Shown here piece by piece: positions 37,756-46,878 of a stretch of 64,000 nt of DNA. How positions within the stretch are numbered: the stretch's first letter is position 1; each line of letters begins with the position of its first letter. The notes beneath the pieces are model-generated. The model was not told the origin of the DNA, made no database searches, and was given only the letters and a program-made list of their open reading frames with translations. The translations under genes and the position numbers were made by a program. The stretch is from Christensenellaceae bacterium (GTDB lineage: Bacteria; Bacillota; Clostridia; Christensenellales; Aristaeellaceae), in contig DUQK01000037.1 in NCBI GenBank assembly GCA_012837835.1, positions 1 through 64,000 on the forward strand. Direction: 5' to 3'.

Positions 37756-39669
37756 ATCCCAGTTTCTTGAAAGAGTTTTTTCATCTGCTTCTTTTTGAAG
37801 AAGCTCTATTATTTTGTCCTGATTGATAGAGTTTATAGTTTTTCCGTCCCTTGTACGTACAGATACTGTGCCGCTTTCAGCCTCCCTATCGCCAAGTATC
37901 AGCATATAGGGTATTTTATGCATCTGCGCTTCGCGTATCTTAAAGCCTATTTTTTCGTTTCTAAGGTCTGTCTGCGCGCGTATACCGGAAAATAACATCT
38001 TGTTGAGTAGCTCATTTGCTGCATCATCAGACCTGTTTGTTATAGTAAGTATAATAGCCTGTACGGGTGCCAGCCACATCGGGAAAGCGCCGCCAAAGTG
38101 TTCAACAAGTATTGCCATAAAACGCTCGATAGAACCGTACACAACTCTGTGTATCATAACAGGGCGGTGTTTTTCGCCATCAGCGCCTATAAAGCTTAGG
38201 TCAAAACGCTCAGGTAAGCTCATATCAAGCTGTATAGTACCGCACTGCCAGGTTCTACCTATGCTATCTTTAAGGTGAAAGTCAATTTTAGGGCCGTAAA
38301 AAGCACCGTCGCCCTCGTTTATTCTATAATCAACGCCTAGTGAATCAAGCGCGGATTTTAAGCCCTCAGTAGCTTGTTCCCACATTTCATCAGTGCCTAT
38401 ACTGTTTTCGGGTCTGGTGGAAAGTTCAACCGAATAATCAAAGCCGAATACTTTATATACACTATCAGTAAGCTTATATACGCCTATTACTTCATCCTTT
38501 ATCTGCTCAGGTGTCATGAATATATGCGCATCATCTTGAGTGAAACAGCGGACTCTCATAAGCCCATGAAGCGTACCGCTCTTTTCATGTCTGTGTACAA
38601 GACCCAGTTCACCTGCTCTAATAGGGAGATCCCTATAGCTCCAAAGCTTTCTCTTGTATGTAAGCACTCCGCCTGGGCAGTTCATAGGTTTTATAGCATA
38701 GTCCTCATCGTCTATCTTGGTTGTGTACATGTTTTCACGGTAATTATCCCAGTGCCCGCTTGTTTCCCAAAGTTTTTGGGATAGTATCATTGGGGTTTTT
38801 ATTTCCTCATAGCCGTTTTCACGGTGGATTTTTCGCCAATAGTCCTCTAAAATGTTGCGGACTATCATGCCGTTGGGGTAGAAGAAGGGGAAACCCGGAG
38901 CTTCTTCGTGCAAGTCAAATAGGTCTAGCTCACGCCCTAGGCGGCGATGGTCTCTCTTTTTTGCTTCCTCAAGCATGTTAAGGTAATTATCTAGATCTTC
39001 TTTATTAGTAAAAGCGGTACCGTATATGCGTTGGAGCATTTTATTTTTCTCATCGCCCCGCCAGTATGCACCCGCAATACTGAGCAGCTTAATTGCCTTT
39101 ATTTTGTTGGTTGAGGGCAGGTGAGGACCTGCGCATAGGTCAACAAAATCTCCCTGAGAGTAGAAAGATATTTCTTTATCCTCGGGCAAATCTTCTATAA
39201 GTTCAACCTTGTAGGGTTCATCTTTTTCTTTCATCAGCTTAATCGCTTCATCCCTTGGCAGGGTGAAGCGTTCTTCACGCTCGTTTTTCTTTATTATACG
39301 CTTCATTTCTTTTTCAATGTTGACTAGGTCCTCGGGTGTAAAGGATTCATCACGGTCAAAATCGTAGTAGAAGCCGTTTTCAATCGCAGGTCCTATGGCG
39401 AGTTTGGCATCAGGGTATAGGTTTTTTACCGCGGCTGCCAGCACGTGGGAAGCAGTATGCCTCAGCGTGTGCCTACCTTCTTCGTCGTCGAATGTTAGGT
39501 ATTTTACTTTAGCATCTTCTTTAATAGGCGCTTGCAAGTCCTGTACATGTCCATTTACTTGTGCTACCAGTGCTTTTTTTGCCTGCTCATTATCAAATTC
39601 TTTGAGCAGGTCTAGTGCGTTTGTACCCTGCGATACTTCATATTCTTTTTCGTTTACAACAACTTTCAT
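37750..39669 (-). CDS. thrS: Threonyl-tRNA synthetase
   Basis: Class II aminoacyl-tRNA synthetase of 639 residues. Order: TGS domain (1-60), second editing-like domain with HTASHVLAAAVK and the zinc-type His/Cys of DLCAGPHLPST (about 180-190), then the catalytic core with MNCPGGVLTYKR, RAGELGLVHRHEKSG and the C-terminal anticodon-binding domain. ATG 39669 follows AAAGGAG; the longer frame extends into the T-box leader. The gene is controlled by a T-box riboswitch responding to uncharged tRNA-Thr. Confidence 0.97.
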   Translation of the reverse strand: MKVVVNEKEYEVSQGTNALDLLKEFDNEQAKKALVAQVNGHVQDLQAPIKEDAKVKYLTFDDEEGRHTLRHTASHVLAAAVKNLYPDAKLAIGPAIENGFYYDFDRDESFTPEDLVNIEKEMKRIIKKNEREERFTLPRDEAIKLMKEKDEPYKVELIEDLPEDKEISFYSQGDFVDLCAGPHLPSTNKIKAIKLLSIAGAYWRGDEKNKMLQRIYGTAFTNKEDLDNYLNMLEEAKKRDHRRLGRELDLFDLHEEAPGFPFFYPNGMIVRNILEDYWRKIHRENGYEEIKTPMILSQKLWETSGHWDNYRENMYTTKIDDEDYAIKPMNCPGGVLTYKRKLWSYRDLPIRAGELGLVHRHEKSGTLHGLMRVRCFTQDDAHIFMTPEQIKDEVIGVYKLTDSVYKVFGFDYSVELSTRPENSIGTDEMWEQATEGLKSALDSLGVDYRINEGDGAFYGPKIDFHLKDSIGRTWQCGTIQLDMSLPERFDLSFIGADGEKHRPVMIHRVVYGSIERFMAILVEHFGGAFPMWLAPVQAIILTITNRSDDAANELLNKMLFSGIRAQTDLRNEKIGFKIREAQMHKIPYMLILGDREAESGTVSVRTRDGKTINSINQDKIIELLQKEADEKTLSRNWDL

Positions 39670-39689
39670 AATAATCTCCTTTGATAAAA

Positions 39690-39880
39690 TAAAAACGCCC
39701 CCTAAGGGACGGATGTCTCCGCGGTTCCACCCTAATTGCATGTGCCACTCGCAACGTGATAACGGGCGTAAACCGTTCCTTTTGGCAGGCGGTACTTGTC
39801 TTATTTTCCCTCCCTGCTTTCAGCAAGCGCAGGGTCTCTGAAAGAGAATAATAATCAGCTTGTTCTGCCGCAACAAGGTA
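39690..39880 (-). ncRNA. T-box leader of thrS
   Basis: The minus strand carries the canonical T-box AGGGTGGAACCGCGG (39733-39719 within), followed by a terminator hairpin (CGTCCC/GGGGCG, 39710-39695) and a T-run. Upstream are an AGAGA motif and an ACC triplet at 39793-39791 that would serve as a threonine specifier. The extent of stem I is approximate. Confidence 0.92.
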
Positions 39881-39886
39881 AGAAAA

Positions 39887-39915
39887 AGTATATATCTTTT
39901 TTTCCTAGTTGTCAA
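39887..39915 (-). promoter_or_regulatory. Promoter of the thrS T-box transcript
   Basis: Minus strand TTGACA (39915-39910) and TATACT (39892-39887), 17-bp spacer. Confidence 0.75.
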
Positions 39916-39968
39916 ACGGATAAATATTGTATACAACTCGCCTTTTACAAATTTTGCGCAATTACCCC

Positions 39969-39997
39969 TTTACAAATAGTTTTATTGATGCTATAAT
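39969..39997 (+). promoter_or_regulatory. Promoter of the SorC/FGGY operon
   Basis: TTTACA (39969-39974) and TATAAT (39992-39997), 17-bp spacer. An inverted repeat at 40001-40037 begins 4 bp after the -10 box. Confidence 0.75.
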
Positions 39998-40000
39998 CTA

Positions 40001-40037
40001 CATGAAATTAATTACATTGAATGAACGAAATTTCATG
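40001..40037. promoter_or_regulatory. Inverted repeat, candidate SorC-family operator
   Basis: CATGAAATT (40001-40009) and AATTTCATG (40029-40037) are perfect 9-bp arms separated by 19 bp. They cover the transcription start and the leader of the regulator gene, suggesting autorepression. SorC/LsrR proteins bind as tetramers, so separated arms are plausible. Confidence 0.55.
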
Positions 40038-40050
40038 ATAAGGATAAACA

Positions 40051-40983
40051 ATGTCTACGAGTAATTTATTGGTAAAACTAAGTCGCATGTATTATGAAGA
40101 GAACTTGAGTCAGAAAGAAATCTCCGAAGTCTTAGGTATTTCCCGCGCCCAAATAAGCAGATTATTGCAAAAAGCCAGAAACGAAAATATTGTCACTATT
40201 CGAATTAATGATCCTAATCTCAATGAGTCATTGCTGGAAAATGAGCTAATCCAACGATACGGTCTGAAGGATGCCGTTGTTGTTAACACAGCAGGCTCAA
40301 TGAAAGAAGCTGTGCTAGATGAATTTGGGAAGCTTGCGGCAGTGCGTTTAGTAAGATATATCAAAGATCAAGATATAGTTGGCATAATGAGCGGACGAAC
40401 TATCGCTAGCTTAGTTCAAGGGATTGTAAATTTTCCTCATAAGAACCTAAAAATTGTTCCTTTGGTTGGTGGACTTGGGAGTAGAAACTCTACATGGCAT
40501 GCTAATTCCATAGCAGAAGAATTTGCGAATAAAACACATTCAGTATCCTATACACTAAATGCGCCTTCTGTAATGCAGAGTCAGCTTGCAAGAGATATGT
40601 TGGTATCAGAACCCGGTATTCAGTCACTTCTCAAAGTGGGAACAGTCAGTGATGTAGCCATTGTTGGCATTGGGCAGGCTGAAATCGGAGCGAGCAATGT
40701 ATTGGCTGGGGGATTGACGGAACAAGATATTTTTGAATTAAAAGACATTGGTGCTATCGGCTCTATGTGTACTTCCTACTTTGATCGTGATGGTAACCTT
40801 CTTTACCCGGAAATTGAAAAACGAATGATTGGACAACCTTTAGAAAATTTACGGGGTGCGAAAACAATAGCTGTGGCTATTGGAAAAAGCAAGCAAGCCG
40901 CCATTGATGCGGCACTAAAAACTGGACATGTTGACGTTTTCATGACTAATGTGGAAACGGCACAACATATATTATCATTTTAA
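40051..40983 (+). CDS. SorC/DeoR-family sugar-responsive regulator (LsrR/CggR fold)
   Basis: Transcription factor of 310 residues. The N-terminal helix-turn-helix (about 1-55) contains YEENLSQKEISEVLGISRAQ. The C-terminal sugar-phosphate-binding domain (about 60-308) has VGIMSGRTIASLV, VPLVGGLGSRNS and SYTLNAPSVM, typical of SorC-family proteins that sense phosphorylated sugars. It is the first gene of an operon with an RbsABC-type transporter, a TrpA-like protein and an FGGY kinase. The effector is therefore probably the kinase product. An inverted repeat over its promoter suggests autoregulation. Confidence 0.93.
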   Translation: MSTSNLLVKLSRMYYEENLSQKEISEVLGISRAQISRLLQKARNENIVTIRINDPNLNESLLENELIQRYGLKDAVVVNTAGSMKEAVLDEFGKLAAVRLVRYIKDQDIVGIMSGRTIASLVQGIVNFPHKNLKIVPLVGGLGSRNSTWHANSIAEEFANKTHSVSYTLNAPSVMQSQLARDMLVSEPGIQSLLKVGTVSDVAIVGIGQAEIGASNVLAGGLTEQDIFELKDIGAIGSMCTSYFDRDGNLLYPEIEKRMIGQPLENLRGAKTIAVAIGKSKQAAIDAALKTGHVDVFMTNVETAQHILSF

Positions 40984-40995
40984 AGGAGAACTACT

Positions 40996-41916
40996 ATGAA
41001 AAAACTACTGTCTCTACTATTGGTGTGTACCTTGATGCTTTCCATGACATTGGTTATCAATGCTGAAGACTTAAAAGGCAGGAAAGTATCTCTACTGACC
41101 GCAAACCTTAGTTCTGTTACTACCAACCAAATGGCTGAGTATATGAAACAAGGACTAGAATCTTATGGGATTGAAGTAACAATTGTTGATACGAAGGGCG
41201 ACTTTGGTCAATTAGCCAGTCGTATTGAAGATAGTGTCAGCGCAAAGACTGATGCTATTGTGCTCATCAGCGCAGACCCTGTGTTGGTTCTCAGTCAGTT
41301 GGAAGTAGCATTTGAAGCAGGTATTCCAGTCTTTGGATGCGATAGTGGCTTTGTTGAAGGTATGCAGGTGAACGCCACCAGCGATAACTACATGATGGGT
41401 GAAGATATTACTCGATATCTGTTTGATGAATTGATGGACGGAAAAGGGACTGTCATCGCACTGACGCACCGTCCTCATCCTGGAGTTGTCAAGCGCAGCA
41501 TTGCTTTTGATGATCTTCTAAAAGAATATCCGGATATCAAATTGATTACAGAACAGCATGTAGAAGTGCCCGGTCCCATTGAGAGTGCTCGTACTATCAT
41601 GGAAAACTTACTCTTATCCAACTCAGAAAAAGATTCTATCACAGCAGTTTGGTGTGCTTGGGATGAACCAGCTATTGGAGCAACACAGGCACTAATGGAT
41701 GCTGGAAGAAGCGAAGTACTTGTTATCGGTGTTGATGGAAACAGCCAAGCTGTGGAATTAATCAATGAGGGTACTAACTTAAAGGCTACTATGGCTCAGA
41801 ACTTCGAGGGAATGGCCAACATCGTGGTGACTGAAATAGTGAAGCTGTTTAGCGGCGAGGAAGTTGTTCCTGGAGACCAGTATGCTCCTGCGCTTCTGAT
41901 TACTAAGACTGAATAA
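40996..41916 (+). CDS. RbsB-type sugar-binding protein (CUT2)
   Basis: Exported receptor of 306 residues. The signal peptide MKKLLSLLLVCTLMLSMTLV ends near INAED; no clear lipobox. The mature protein shows the type I periplasmic-binding fold: VSLLTANLSSVTTNQMAEYM, then AIVLISADPVLVLSQLEVA, IPVFGCDSGF, and AVWCAWDEPAIGATQALMDAG. It belongs with the RbsA-type ATPase and RbsC-type permease downstream. A hairpin follows it, as is usual for highly expressed binding proteins. Ligand unknown: pentose, tetrose, polyol or furanosyl signal compounds are possible. Confidence 0.9.
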   Translation: MKKLLSLLLVCTLMLSMTLVINAEDLKGRKVSLLTANLSSVTTNQMAEYMKQGLESYGIEVTIVDTKGDFGQLASRIEDSVSAKTDAIVLISADPVLVLSQLEVAFEAGIPVFGCDSGFVEGMQVNATSDNYMMGEDITRYLFDELMDGKGTVIALTHRPHPGVVKRSIAFDDLLKEYPDIKLITEQHVEVPGPIESARTIMENLLLSNSEKDSITAVWCAWDEPAIGATQALMDAGRSEVLVIGVDGNSQAVELINEGTNLKATMAQNFEGMANIVVTEIVKLFSGEEVVPGDQYAPALLITKTE

Positions 41917-41925
41917 ACTTATTCC

Positions 41926-41957
41926 AGAGCCGTGCGATGTTATTATTGCACGGCTCT
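41926..41957 (+). repeat. Perfect hairpin after the binding-protein gene
   Basis: AGAGCCGTGC (41926-41935) pairs perfectly with GCACGGCTCT (41948-41957) over a 12-nt loop. It has no T-run, so it is more likely an mRNA-stabilising or processing structure than a terminator. Confidence 0.65.
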
Positions 41958-42014
41958 CAAACCAATTAATCTAATTATCAACTAGAGAAATTCCAAAACA
42001 GAGGAGTATATGCA

Positions 42015-43493
42015 ATGTTATTGGAAATTAAAAATCTTTCTAAACAATTTGGCAATGTTCGTGCACTAAGCGACTTGTCTATGTATATTGCACCTGGGGA
42101 AGTACATGGTCTTGTTGGAGAGAATGGAGCAGGGAAATCTACCCTGATCAAAATCTTAACAGGTGTATATCAACTTACCAGTGGACAATTGTTCTGGAAT
42201 GGTGGAGAAGTCCATATTAACAATGCGGCTGATAGTCAGGCGCTTGGCATCAATGTTATTCACCAAGACCGGAATTTGATACCTTCTTTTAACGGAGTTG
42301 AAAATGTATACCTTGGGCTTCAATATAAAAAAAAGCCCTGGGGACAGGTGGACTGGAAGCGTATGAATAAACGTGTAAAAGCCCTTGCAGATGAACTAAA
42401 TATACAAATAGACTTATCGCTTCCTGCTTCTATGCTTAAGCCTCCCGAGCAAACCTTGATTGAGCTTCTACGGGTGCTAATGACGGATTGTCGGTTGTTG
42501 ATTCTTGACGAGCCAACGGCCTCTATGACGGACAGAGAAACCAATATACTCTTTCGGGTTATAAGAGAGTTAAAGAACAAAAGAACTGCTGTTTTGTATG
42601 TCACGCATCGTATGGAGGAAATCTTTCAATTGACTGACAGGATTACCGTACTCAAGAATGGAATGTGGGTAGATACGGTGCAAACAAAAGATGTCAATAT
42701 CGAAAACCTAATTTCACTTATGACTGATAACTGGCGTAGTGAATCAATTGACATTGAAACGCAGTTTGGAGAGGAATTACTTAAGGTAAAGAACCTCTCC
42801 AGTCAAGACGGTGTTGTAAATGATGTAAGTTTTAGTGTGCGTGCAGGTGAGATTGCGGGTGTTTTTGGTCTTGGAGGTAGTGGGCGAACTGAAACCCTTG
42901 AGTGCATATATGGTAATAGGAAAATAAAGTCCGGATATATTGAACTATTAGGTGAGGAATATGTTTCTCCCACCCCTGCCCGTTCTATTCAGAAGGGAAT
43001 GGCGTTTATCAGTGAGGATAGGCGTGGAATGGCTCTAATAACATCTTTAAATGTTAGGGAAAACATCACCTTATCTACTATTGATGACTACGCACATTTT
43101 TATGTGTTGGATGACAAGCGCCAGAAAAAGGATTCGGAGGATAAAATTGAATCATTAACGATTGTGACAACCGGAACGGAACAACCAGTAGACCAACTAA
43201 GTGGCGGCAATCAGCAGAAGATAGTCTTTGCTAAGGCTTTGATGTCTCAACCCCAAGTTCTTTTATGTGATGAGCCGACCCAAGCGGTAGATATTAAAAC
43301 TAGGGCAGAGATTCATCGGCTCATAAGAGAATTAGCTAATCAAGGAAATGCTATTGTTTTTGTTTCCTCCGATTTGAAAGAAGTGTTAGATATTTCAGAC
43401 ACCGTTAATGTTATTGCAAATGGCAAAACCAAGGCAAAGTTGCCTAATCATCAATTATCATCAGAACAAGTACTGTCTTTGTGTTATGAATGA
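42015..43493 (+). CDS. RbsA-type double ATP-binding subunit (CUT2)
   Basis: Energising subunit of 492 residues with two fused ABC domains. The first has Walker A GENGAGKSTLIKIL and Walker B LLILDEPTASM, but its signature region reads LKPPEQTLIELLRVL instead of LSGGQ. The second has a degenerate Walker A (GLGGSGRTETLE), the signature LSGGNQQK and Walker B VLLCDEPTQAVD. Such asymmetry is normal for RbsA/MglA proteins. It starts with ATG 42015 after GAGGAG and is followed by the permease gene. Confidence 0.93.
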   Translation: MLLEIKNLSKQFGNVRALSDLSMYIAPGEVHGLVGENGAGKSTLIKILTGVYQLTSGQLFWNGGEVHINNAADSQALGINVIHQDRNLIPSFNGVENVYLGLQYKKKPWGQVDWKRMNKRVKALADELNIQIDLSLPASMLKPPEQTLIELLRVLMTDCRLLILDEPTASMTDRETNILFRVIRELKNKRTAVLYVTHRMEEIFQLTDRITVLKNGMWVDTVQTKDVNIENLISLMTDNWRSESIDIETQFGEELLKVKNLSSQDGVVNDVSFSVRAGEIAGVFGLGGSGRTETLECIYGNRKIKSGYIELLGEEYVSPTPARSIQKGMAFISEDRRGMALITSLNVRENITLSTIDDYAHFYVLDDKRQKKDSEDKIESLTIVTTGTEQPVDQLSGGNQQKIVFAKALMSQPQVLLCDEPTQAVDIKTRAEIHRLIRELANQGNAIVFVSSDLKEVLDISDTVNVIANGKTKAKLPNHQLSSEQVLSLCYE

Positions 43494-43532
43494 GAAGTGT
43501 GCTAAAGGTTCTGCATTGAAAGGATAAGAAAA

Positions 43533-44486
43533 ATGACTACTCAACAAAAAATCCGACATGTTCTAAAGCATTATGGTACGATGATGGCGGCCGTTATCAT
43601 TATACTGATTTTCAGTTTACTTCGTCCTGATGCTTTCTTTACCCTGCAAAACTTGGTGAACATTAGTAGACAGATTTCTCTTCTTGTAATTGTCGCTATT
43701 GGAGCAACGCTCATTATGGTTATGGAGGAATTTGATTTATCCCTAGGGTCTTTAGCCAGCTTGGGCGGTATTATAGGAGCCACTTTGGCAGTAAAAAGCT
43801 TTCCTATCTTTTTTGCTATGCTTATAGCAGTGCTATGTTGTGCTCTTATTGGTTTGTTTAGCGGCTGGCTAATTACCAAGTTTAATATTTTATCCTTTAT
43901 CACAACTTTAGCGATGAGTACAATTATTACCGGAATTATTTTCGCTATTACTGGCGGTAGTACGGTTTTTCAGGGTGTACCCAAGAGCTATCGGAGCATA
44001 GGTACCACTATGGTCTACGGTGTACCGCTATTGACCATTATTATGATTTTACTGACGGTGATTTTCTGGTTTATTATGCGTCATACGCCCTTTGGCAGAA
44101 AACTATATGCTATTGGAGGAAACCCAAGAGCTGCTTTTGTTTCTGGTATTCCAGTCAAAAAAATGAAGGTGATTGCTTTTGCGCTATGTGCAGGATTATC
44201 CGGTCTAGCTGGCGTACTCCTTTCTTCTCGTCTTGGTTCTGCGCACCCCTCTGGTGGTGATGGGTTGTTTTTACAAGCTTACGCTGCTGTTTTCTTGGGG
44301 AAAACTATGTTCCGTGGTGGTGTTGCAAATATTTGGGGGACTTTAGTTGGGTCTATTATCCTTGGTGTTTTGGCCAATGGATTAACTATCATGCAGGTGC
44401 CTACTTTTATGCAAGACCTTCTGACGGGCTGTATTATCATCCTTGCTTTAGTGTTGCAAAAGATTGGAGCAAAGACTGATGACTAA
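43533..44486 (+). CDS. RbsC-type sugar permease (CUT2)
   Basis: Membrane channel of 317 residues with eight to ten hydrophobic helices. Family landmarks are MVMEEFDLSLGSLASLGGIIGA near the N-terminus and GGNPRAAFVSGIPVKKMK in the cytoplasmic loop, which contacts the ATPase. A single permease gene is present, so the channel is likely a homodimer, unlike LsrC/LsrD. The ATG follows AAAGGATAAG. Its end overlaps the TrpA-like gene by 8 bp. Confidence 0.93.
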   Translation: MTTQQKIRHVLKHYGTMMAAVIIILIFSLLRPDAFFTLQNLVNISRQISLLVIVAIGATLIMVMEEFDLSLGSLASLGGIIGATLAVKSFPIFFAMLIAVLCCALIGLFSGWLITKFNILSFITTLAMSTIITGIIFAITGGSTVFQGVPKSYRSIGTTMVYGVPLLTIIMILLTVIFWFIMRHTPFGRKLYAIGGNPRAAFVSGIPVKKMKVIAFALCAGLSGLAGVLLSSRLGSAHPSGGDGLFLQAYAAVFLGKTMFRGGVANIWGTLVGSIILGVLANGLTIMQVPTFMQDLLTGCIIILALVLQKIGAKTDD

Positions 44487-45276
44487 TGAATTTCAAATAC
44501 CAAGAATGAAAAACATATTAAAAAAGCGTGGTAATTTAATAGTTGCTTATCTTCTTGCTGGATACCCGAACCGAGAAGCATTTTTGATTTCATTGAAATT
44601 AGTAGCAAATGCTGGAGTAGATATCATTGAAGTGGGTTTTCCTTCAGCTAATCCCAGCAACGATGGTCAAGTTATTCGTGATGCCCATAAGAAAGTGGAT
44701 ATGTCGATACAGGATGACTGGGTATATTGGCAAAAGATTCGCAATGCAGTAGATGTTCCTCTTTGGATTATGGGATATCAATCTGATCTGATAAGTAATC
44801 CTCGTTATGAACAATTAGTTTCTTTTTCTATTGCCGATGCTTTTGTAATTCCGGGGTTAGATATAGATAAAAACCTAGAATTAAATGAGAAGCTAAAGAG
44901 TCAAGGATGTGAGACTCTTGGATTTGTAAATGGTCAAATGCAAGAGCAGTCAATACGACAAGTATTCGCCACTCACCGCTTAATATATGTGCAATTGTAT
45001 GTTGGGGAGACAGGTTGCAAGGCTGCTCAAGATGACTACGAAGGAATATTACAAATCGCCAAAGATTATCCAGATGTTTATTCTTTTGCGGGGTTTGGAA
45101 TCGATAGCCCTCAGCGTGTTGAACAATTGCTAAATCAGGGGTTTGATGGAGTGATTTTGGGTACTGCTGTCATTCGGCATCAAAATCAGTCACAGGAAGC
45201 GTTGTTTCAGTTTGTTCATGAAATTAAGTCTGCCGCTAACAAGGAGCGAGAATATGAAAGCCATCACAACATTTGA
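44479..45276 (+). CDS. TrpA-like TIM-barrel protein in a sugar operon
   Basis: Homologue of the tryptophan synthase alpha subunit, 265 residues. Both TrpA catalytic acids appear kept: Glu51 in IIEVGFP and Asp62 in SNDGQVI. The phosphate-binding segments GFGIDSP and ILGTAVI match TrpA. No trpB or other trp gene is near; instead it overlaps the RbsC-type permease gene (8 bp) and the FGGY kinase gene (23 bp). It probably performs a retro-aldol or isomerase step on the phosphorylated product of that kinase rather than making indole. ATG 44479 is preferred over the earlier in-frame ATG at 44464, which lies further inside permease sequence. Exact reaction unknown. Confidence 0.78.
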   Translation: MTNEFQIPRMKNILKKRGNLIVAYLLAGYPNREAFLISLKLVANAGVDIIEVGFPSANPSNDGQVIRDAHKKVDMSIQDDWVYWQKIRNAVDVPLWIMGYQSDLISNPRYEQLVSFSIADAFVIPGLDIDKNLELNEKLKSQGCETLGFVNGQMQEQSIRQVFATHRLIYVQLYVGETGCKAAQDDYEGILQIAKDYPDVYSFAGFGIDSPQRVEQLLNQGFDGVILGTAVIRHQNQSQEALFQFVHEIKSAANKEREYESHHNI

Positions 45277-46753
45277 TATAGGAACTAGTAATGTAAAGGG
45301 TGTTTTAGTCAGCTTTGAAGGTAAAGTATTGCATACCCAAAGCCAAAAGATAGATACCTTTCAACAGGGAGAGAAAAACAACTTGATTGAACAGAACCCT
45401 GAACAATGGTACCAGGCTTTTTGTGAAATCAGCAAATCTTTTTTTGATGTTTGTCCTCCCGAGGAAGTTGTCGGTATAATTTTAAGCGGTCAAATGCAGG
45501 ACCTGATTTTGTTGGACCCAAAAGGCAGACCAATTATGGATGCTGTGCTCTATTCAGACGGTCGCGCACAGAAAGAGGCGGATATTATCAGTCAAATCAT
45601 CGGCAAAGAGACAATTCAAGAGATAACAGCAAATGCTTTCGATGGCTCTAGACCACTGGCAAAGCTATTGTGGGTCAAGCAAAATCAACCGGATATATTT
45701 GCCAAGGCTGCTCATGTATTAATTAGTTCAAAGGATTACATCATTACTAGACTAACTGGGCAATTTGTTTCTGATGTGGTTAGTTGTTCTACTGCAGGTT
45801 TAATGGACATTCTTACAAAAAAATGGCGCAAAGACTGGTTGACGAAAATAGGAATCGATGACATTAGTTGGCCATGTATTATGTATCCCCATCAACAGGC
45901 CGGACAAGTATTGAAGCCAGCTTCAGAAGAAACAGGGTATGTAAGTGGTACGCCAGTTTATGCAGGGACTGGTGATGCAGGTAGTGCGACTTTGTCCAGC
46001 GGTGTTTCTCAGAAAGGAGAATTTAATATCAATTTAGGAACCTCAGGTTGGATAGCCTGTATATCTGAACAGCCACTTCTTCAGGAAAGTGTATCTAATC
46101 TTGCTGCCATGCCTGAGAAGACATATATTAATGTTGTACCTTTTTTTAATGCGGGTAATGTTTATCAGTGGGCTGCGGATTTTTTCTTTTCAGATATGCC
46201 CTTAACCGATCGGTATAACTGTTTGGAGAAGTTGATTGAAAAAAGCACACCTGGAAGTGGTGGTTCCCTTTTCCTTCCTTATTTGCTCGGAGAGCGCTTC
46301 CCGGTGATGGATACTGAAATTACAGGTGGATTTATAGATATATGTCCCAATACGACTACCGCAGACATGGCAAGAGCGTGTCTTGAGGGCGTTGCATATT
46401 CTATCCGACAGGGTCTTGAGGTAATCGGAACAACACCAAAAAAAATGACGCTGGTAGGTGGTGGTGCAAAGTCAAATACTTGGTGCCAAATTCTGGCAGA
46501 CATGTTAAATATACCTCTCGTTGTCTTTCATGATGCTGAATATCTTCCCTCAATGGCTATAGCATCTTCAGTCCTACTCGCCCAAGGAAAGATACCTGAC
46601 TATGAAACATTCATTACTACTAGCATTTCAGCCAAAACTGAAGGCAAAGTAATAGAGCCCAACGCAGCCGCAGCGGCTATCTATAATAAATATTATCAGA
46701 GATTTTGCAGCATATATCCGGCTTTCAAGCAAATGGTTCCAATAGACGGATGA
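45254..46753 (+). CDS. FGGY-family carbohydrate kinase (xylulokinase/LsrK-like)
   Basis: Sugar kinase of 499 residues in two actin-like domains. The N-terminal phosphate loop is TTFDIGTSNVKGVLV. The substrate region has SGQMQDLILLD and YSDGRAQKEAD, and the ATP-binding C-terminal half has GTGDAGSATLSSG and TLVGGGAKSNTWCQILADML. These features are typical of xylulokinase-like FGGY proteins, but specificity cannot be assigned. ATG 45254 follows AAGGAG and lies inside the TrpA-like gene. It is the last gene of the SorC operon and should phosphorylate the imported sugar, giving the likely inducer of the regulator. Confidence 0.9.
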   Translation: MKAITTFDIGTSNVKGVLVSFEGKVLHTQSQKIDTFQQGEKNNLIEQNPEQWYQAFCEISKSFFDVCPPEEVVGIILSGQMQDLILLDPKGRPIMDAVLYSDGRAQKEADIISQIIGKETIQEITANAFDGSRPLAKLLWVKQNQPDIFAKAAHVLISSKDYIITRLTGQFVSDVVSCSTAGLMDILTKKWRKDWLTKIGIDDISWPCIMYPHQQAGQVLKPASEETGYVSGTPVYAGTGDAGSATLSSGVSQKGEFNINLGTSGWIACISEQPLLQESVSNLAAMPEKTYINVVPFFNAGNVYQWAADFFFSDMPLTDRYNCLEKLIEKSTPGSGGSLFLPYLLGERFPVMDTEITGGFIDICPNTTTADMARACLEGVAYSIRQGLEVIGTTPKKMTLVGGGAKSNTWCQILADMLNIPLVVFHDAEYLPSMAIASSVLLAQGKIPDYETFITTSISAKTEGKVIEPNAAAAAIYNKYYQRFCSIYPAFKQMVPIDG

Positions 46754-46846
46754 TATCAGCATATTTCTCCCATGTTGGAGGAGTATTACTTAGGGTTTCT
46801 AATTTCACCCGCTGCAAAAAAACAGGCTTTATAAACTGAACTTATG

Positions 46847-46878
46847 AAACAGTCTGCGCTTAATCCTGCAGACTGTTT
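46847..46878 (+). terminator. Intrinsic terminator of the SorC/FGGY operon
   Basis: AAACAGTCTGC (46847-46857) pairs with GCAGACTGTTT (46868-46878), 11-bp stem, 10-nt loop, with four T at the 3' side. The 348-bp gap 46754-47101 also holds the pseudogene fragment, a promoter and a palindrome. Confidence 0.75.

Noticed and set aside
41926..41957. Terminator after the RbsB-type gene
   Set aside because: Perfect stem but no T-run, and the operon clearly continues; listed as an mRNA structure instead.
44479..45276. Biosynthetic tryptophan synthase alpha subunit
   Set aside because: No trpB or other trp genes nearby; it is embedded and overlapping in a sugar uptake and kinase operon.
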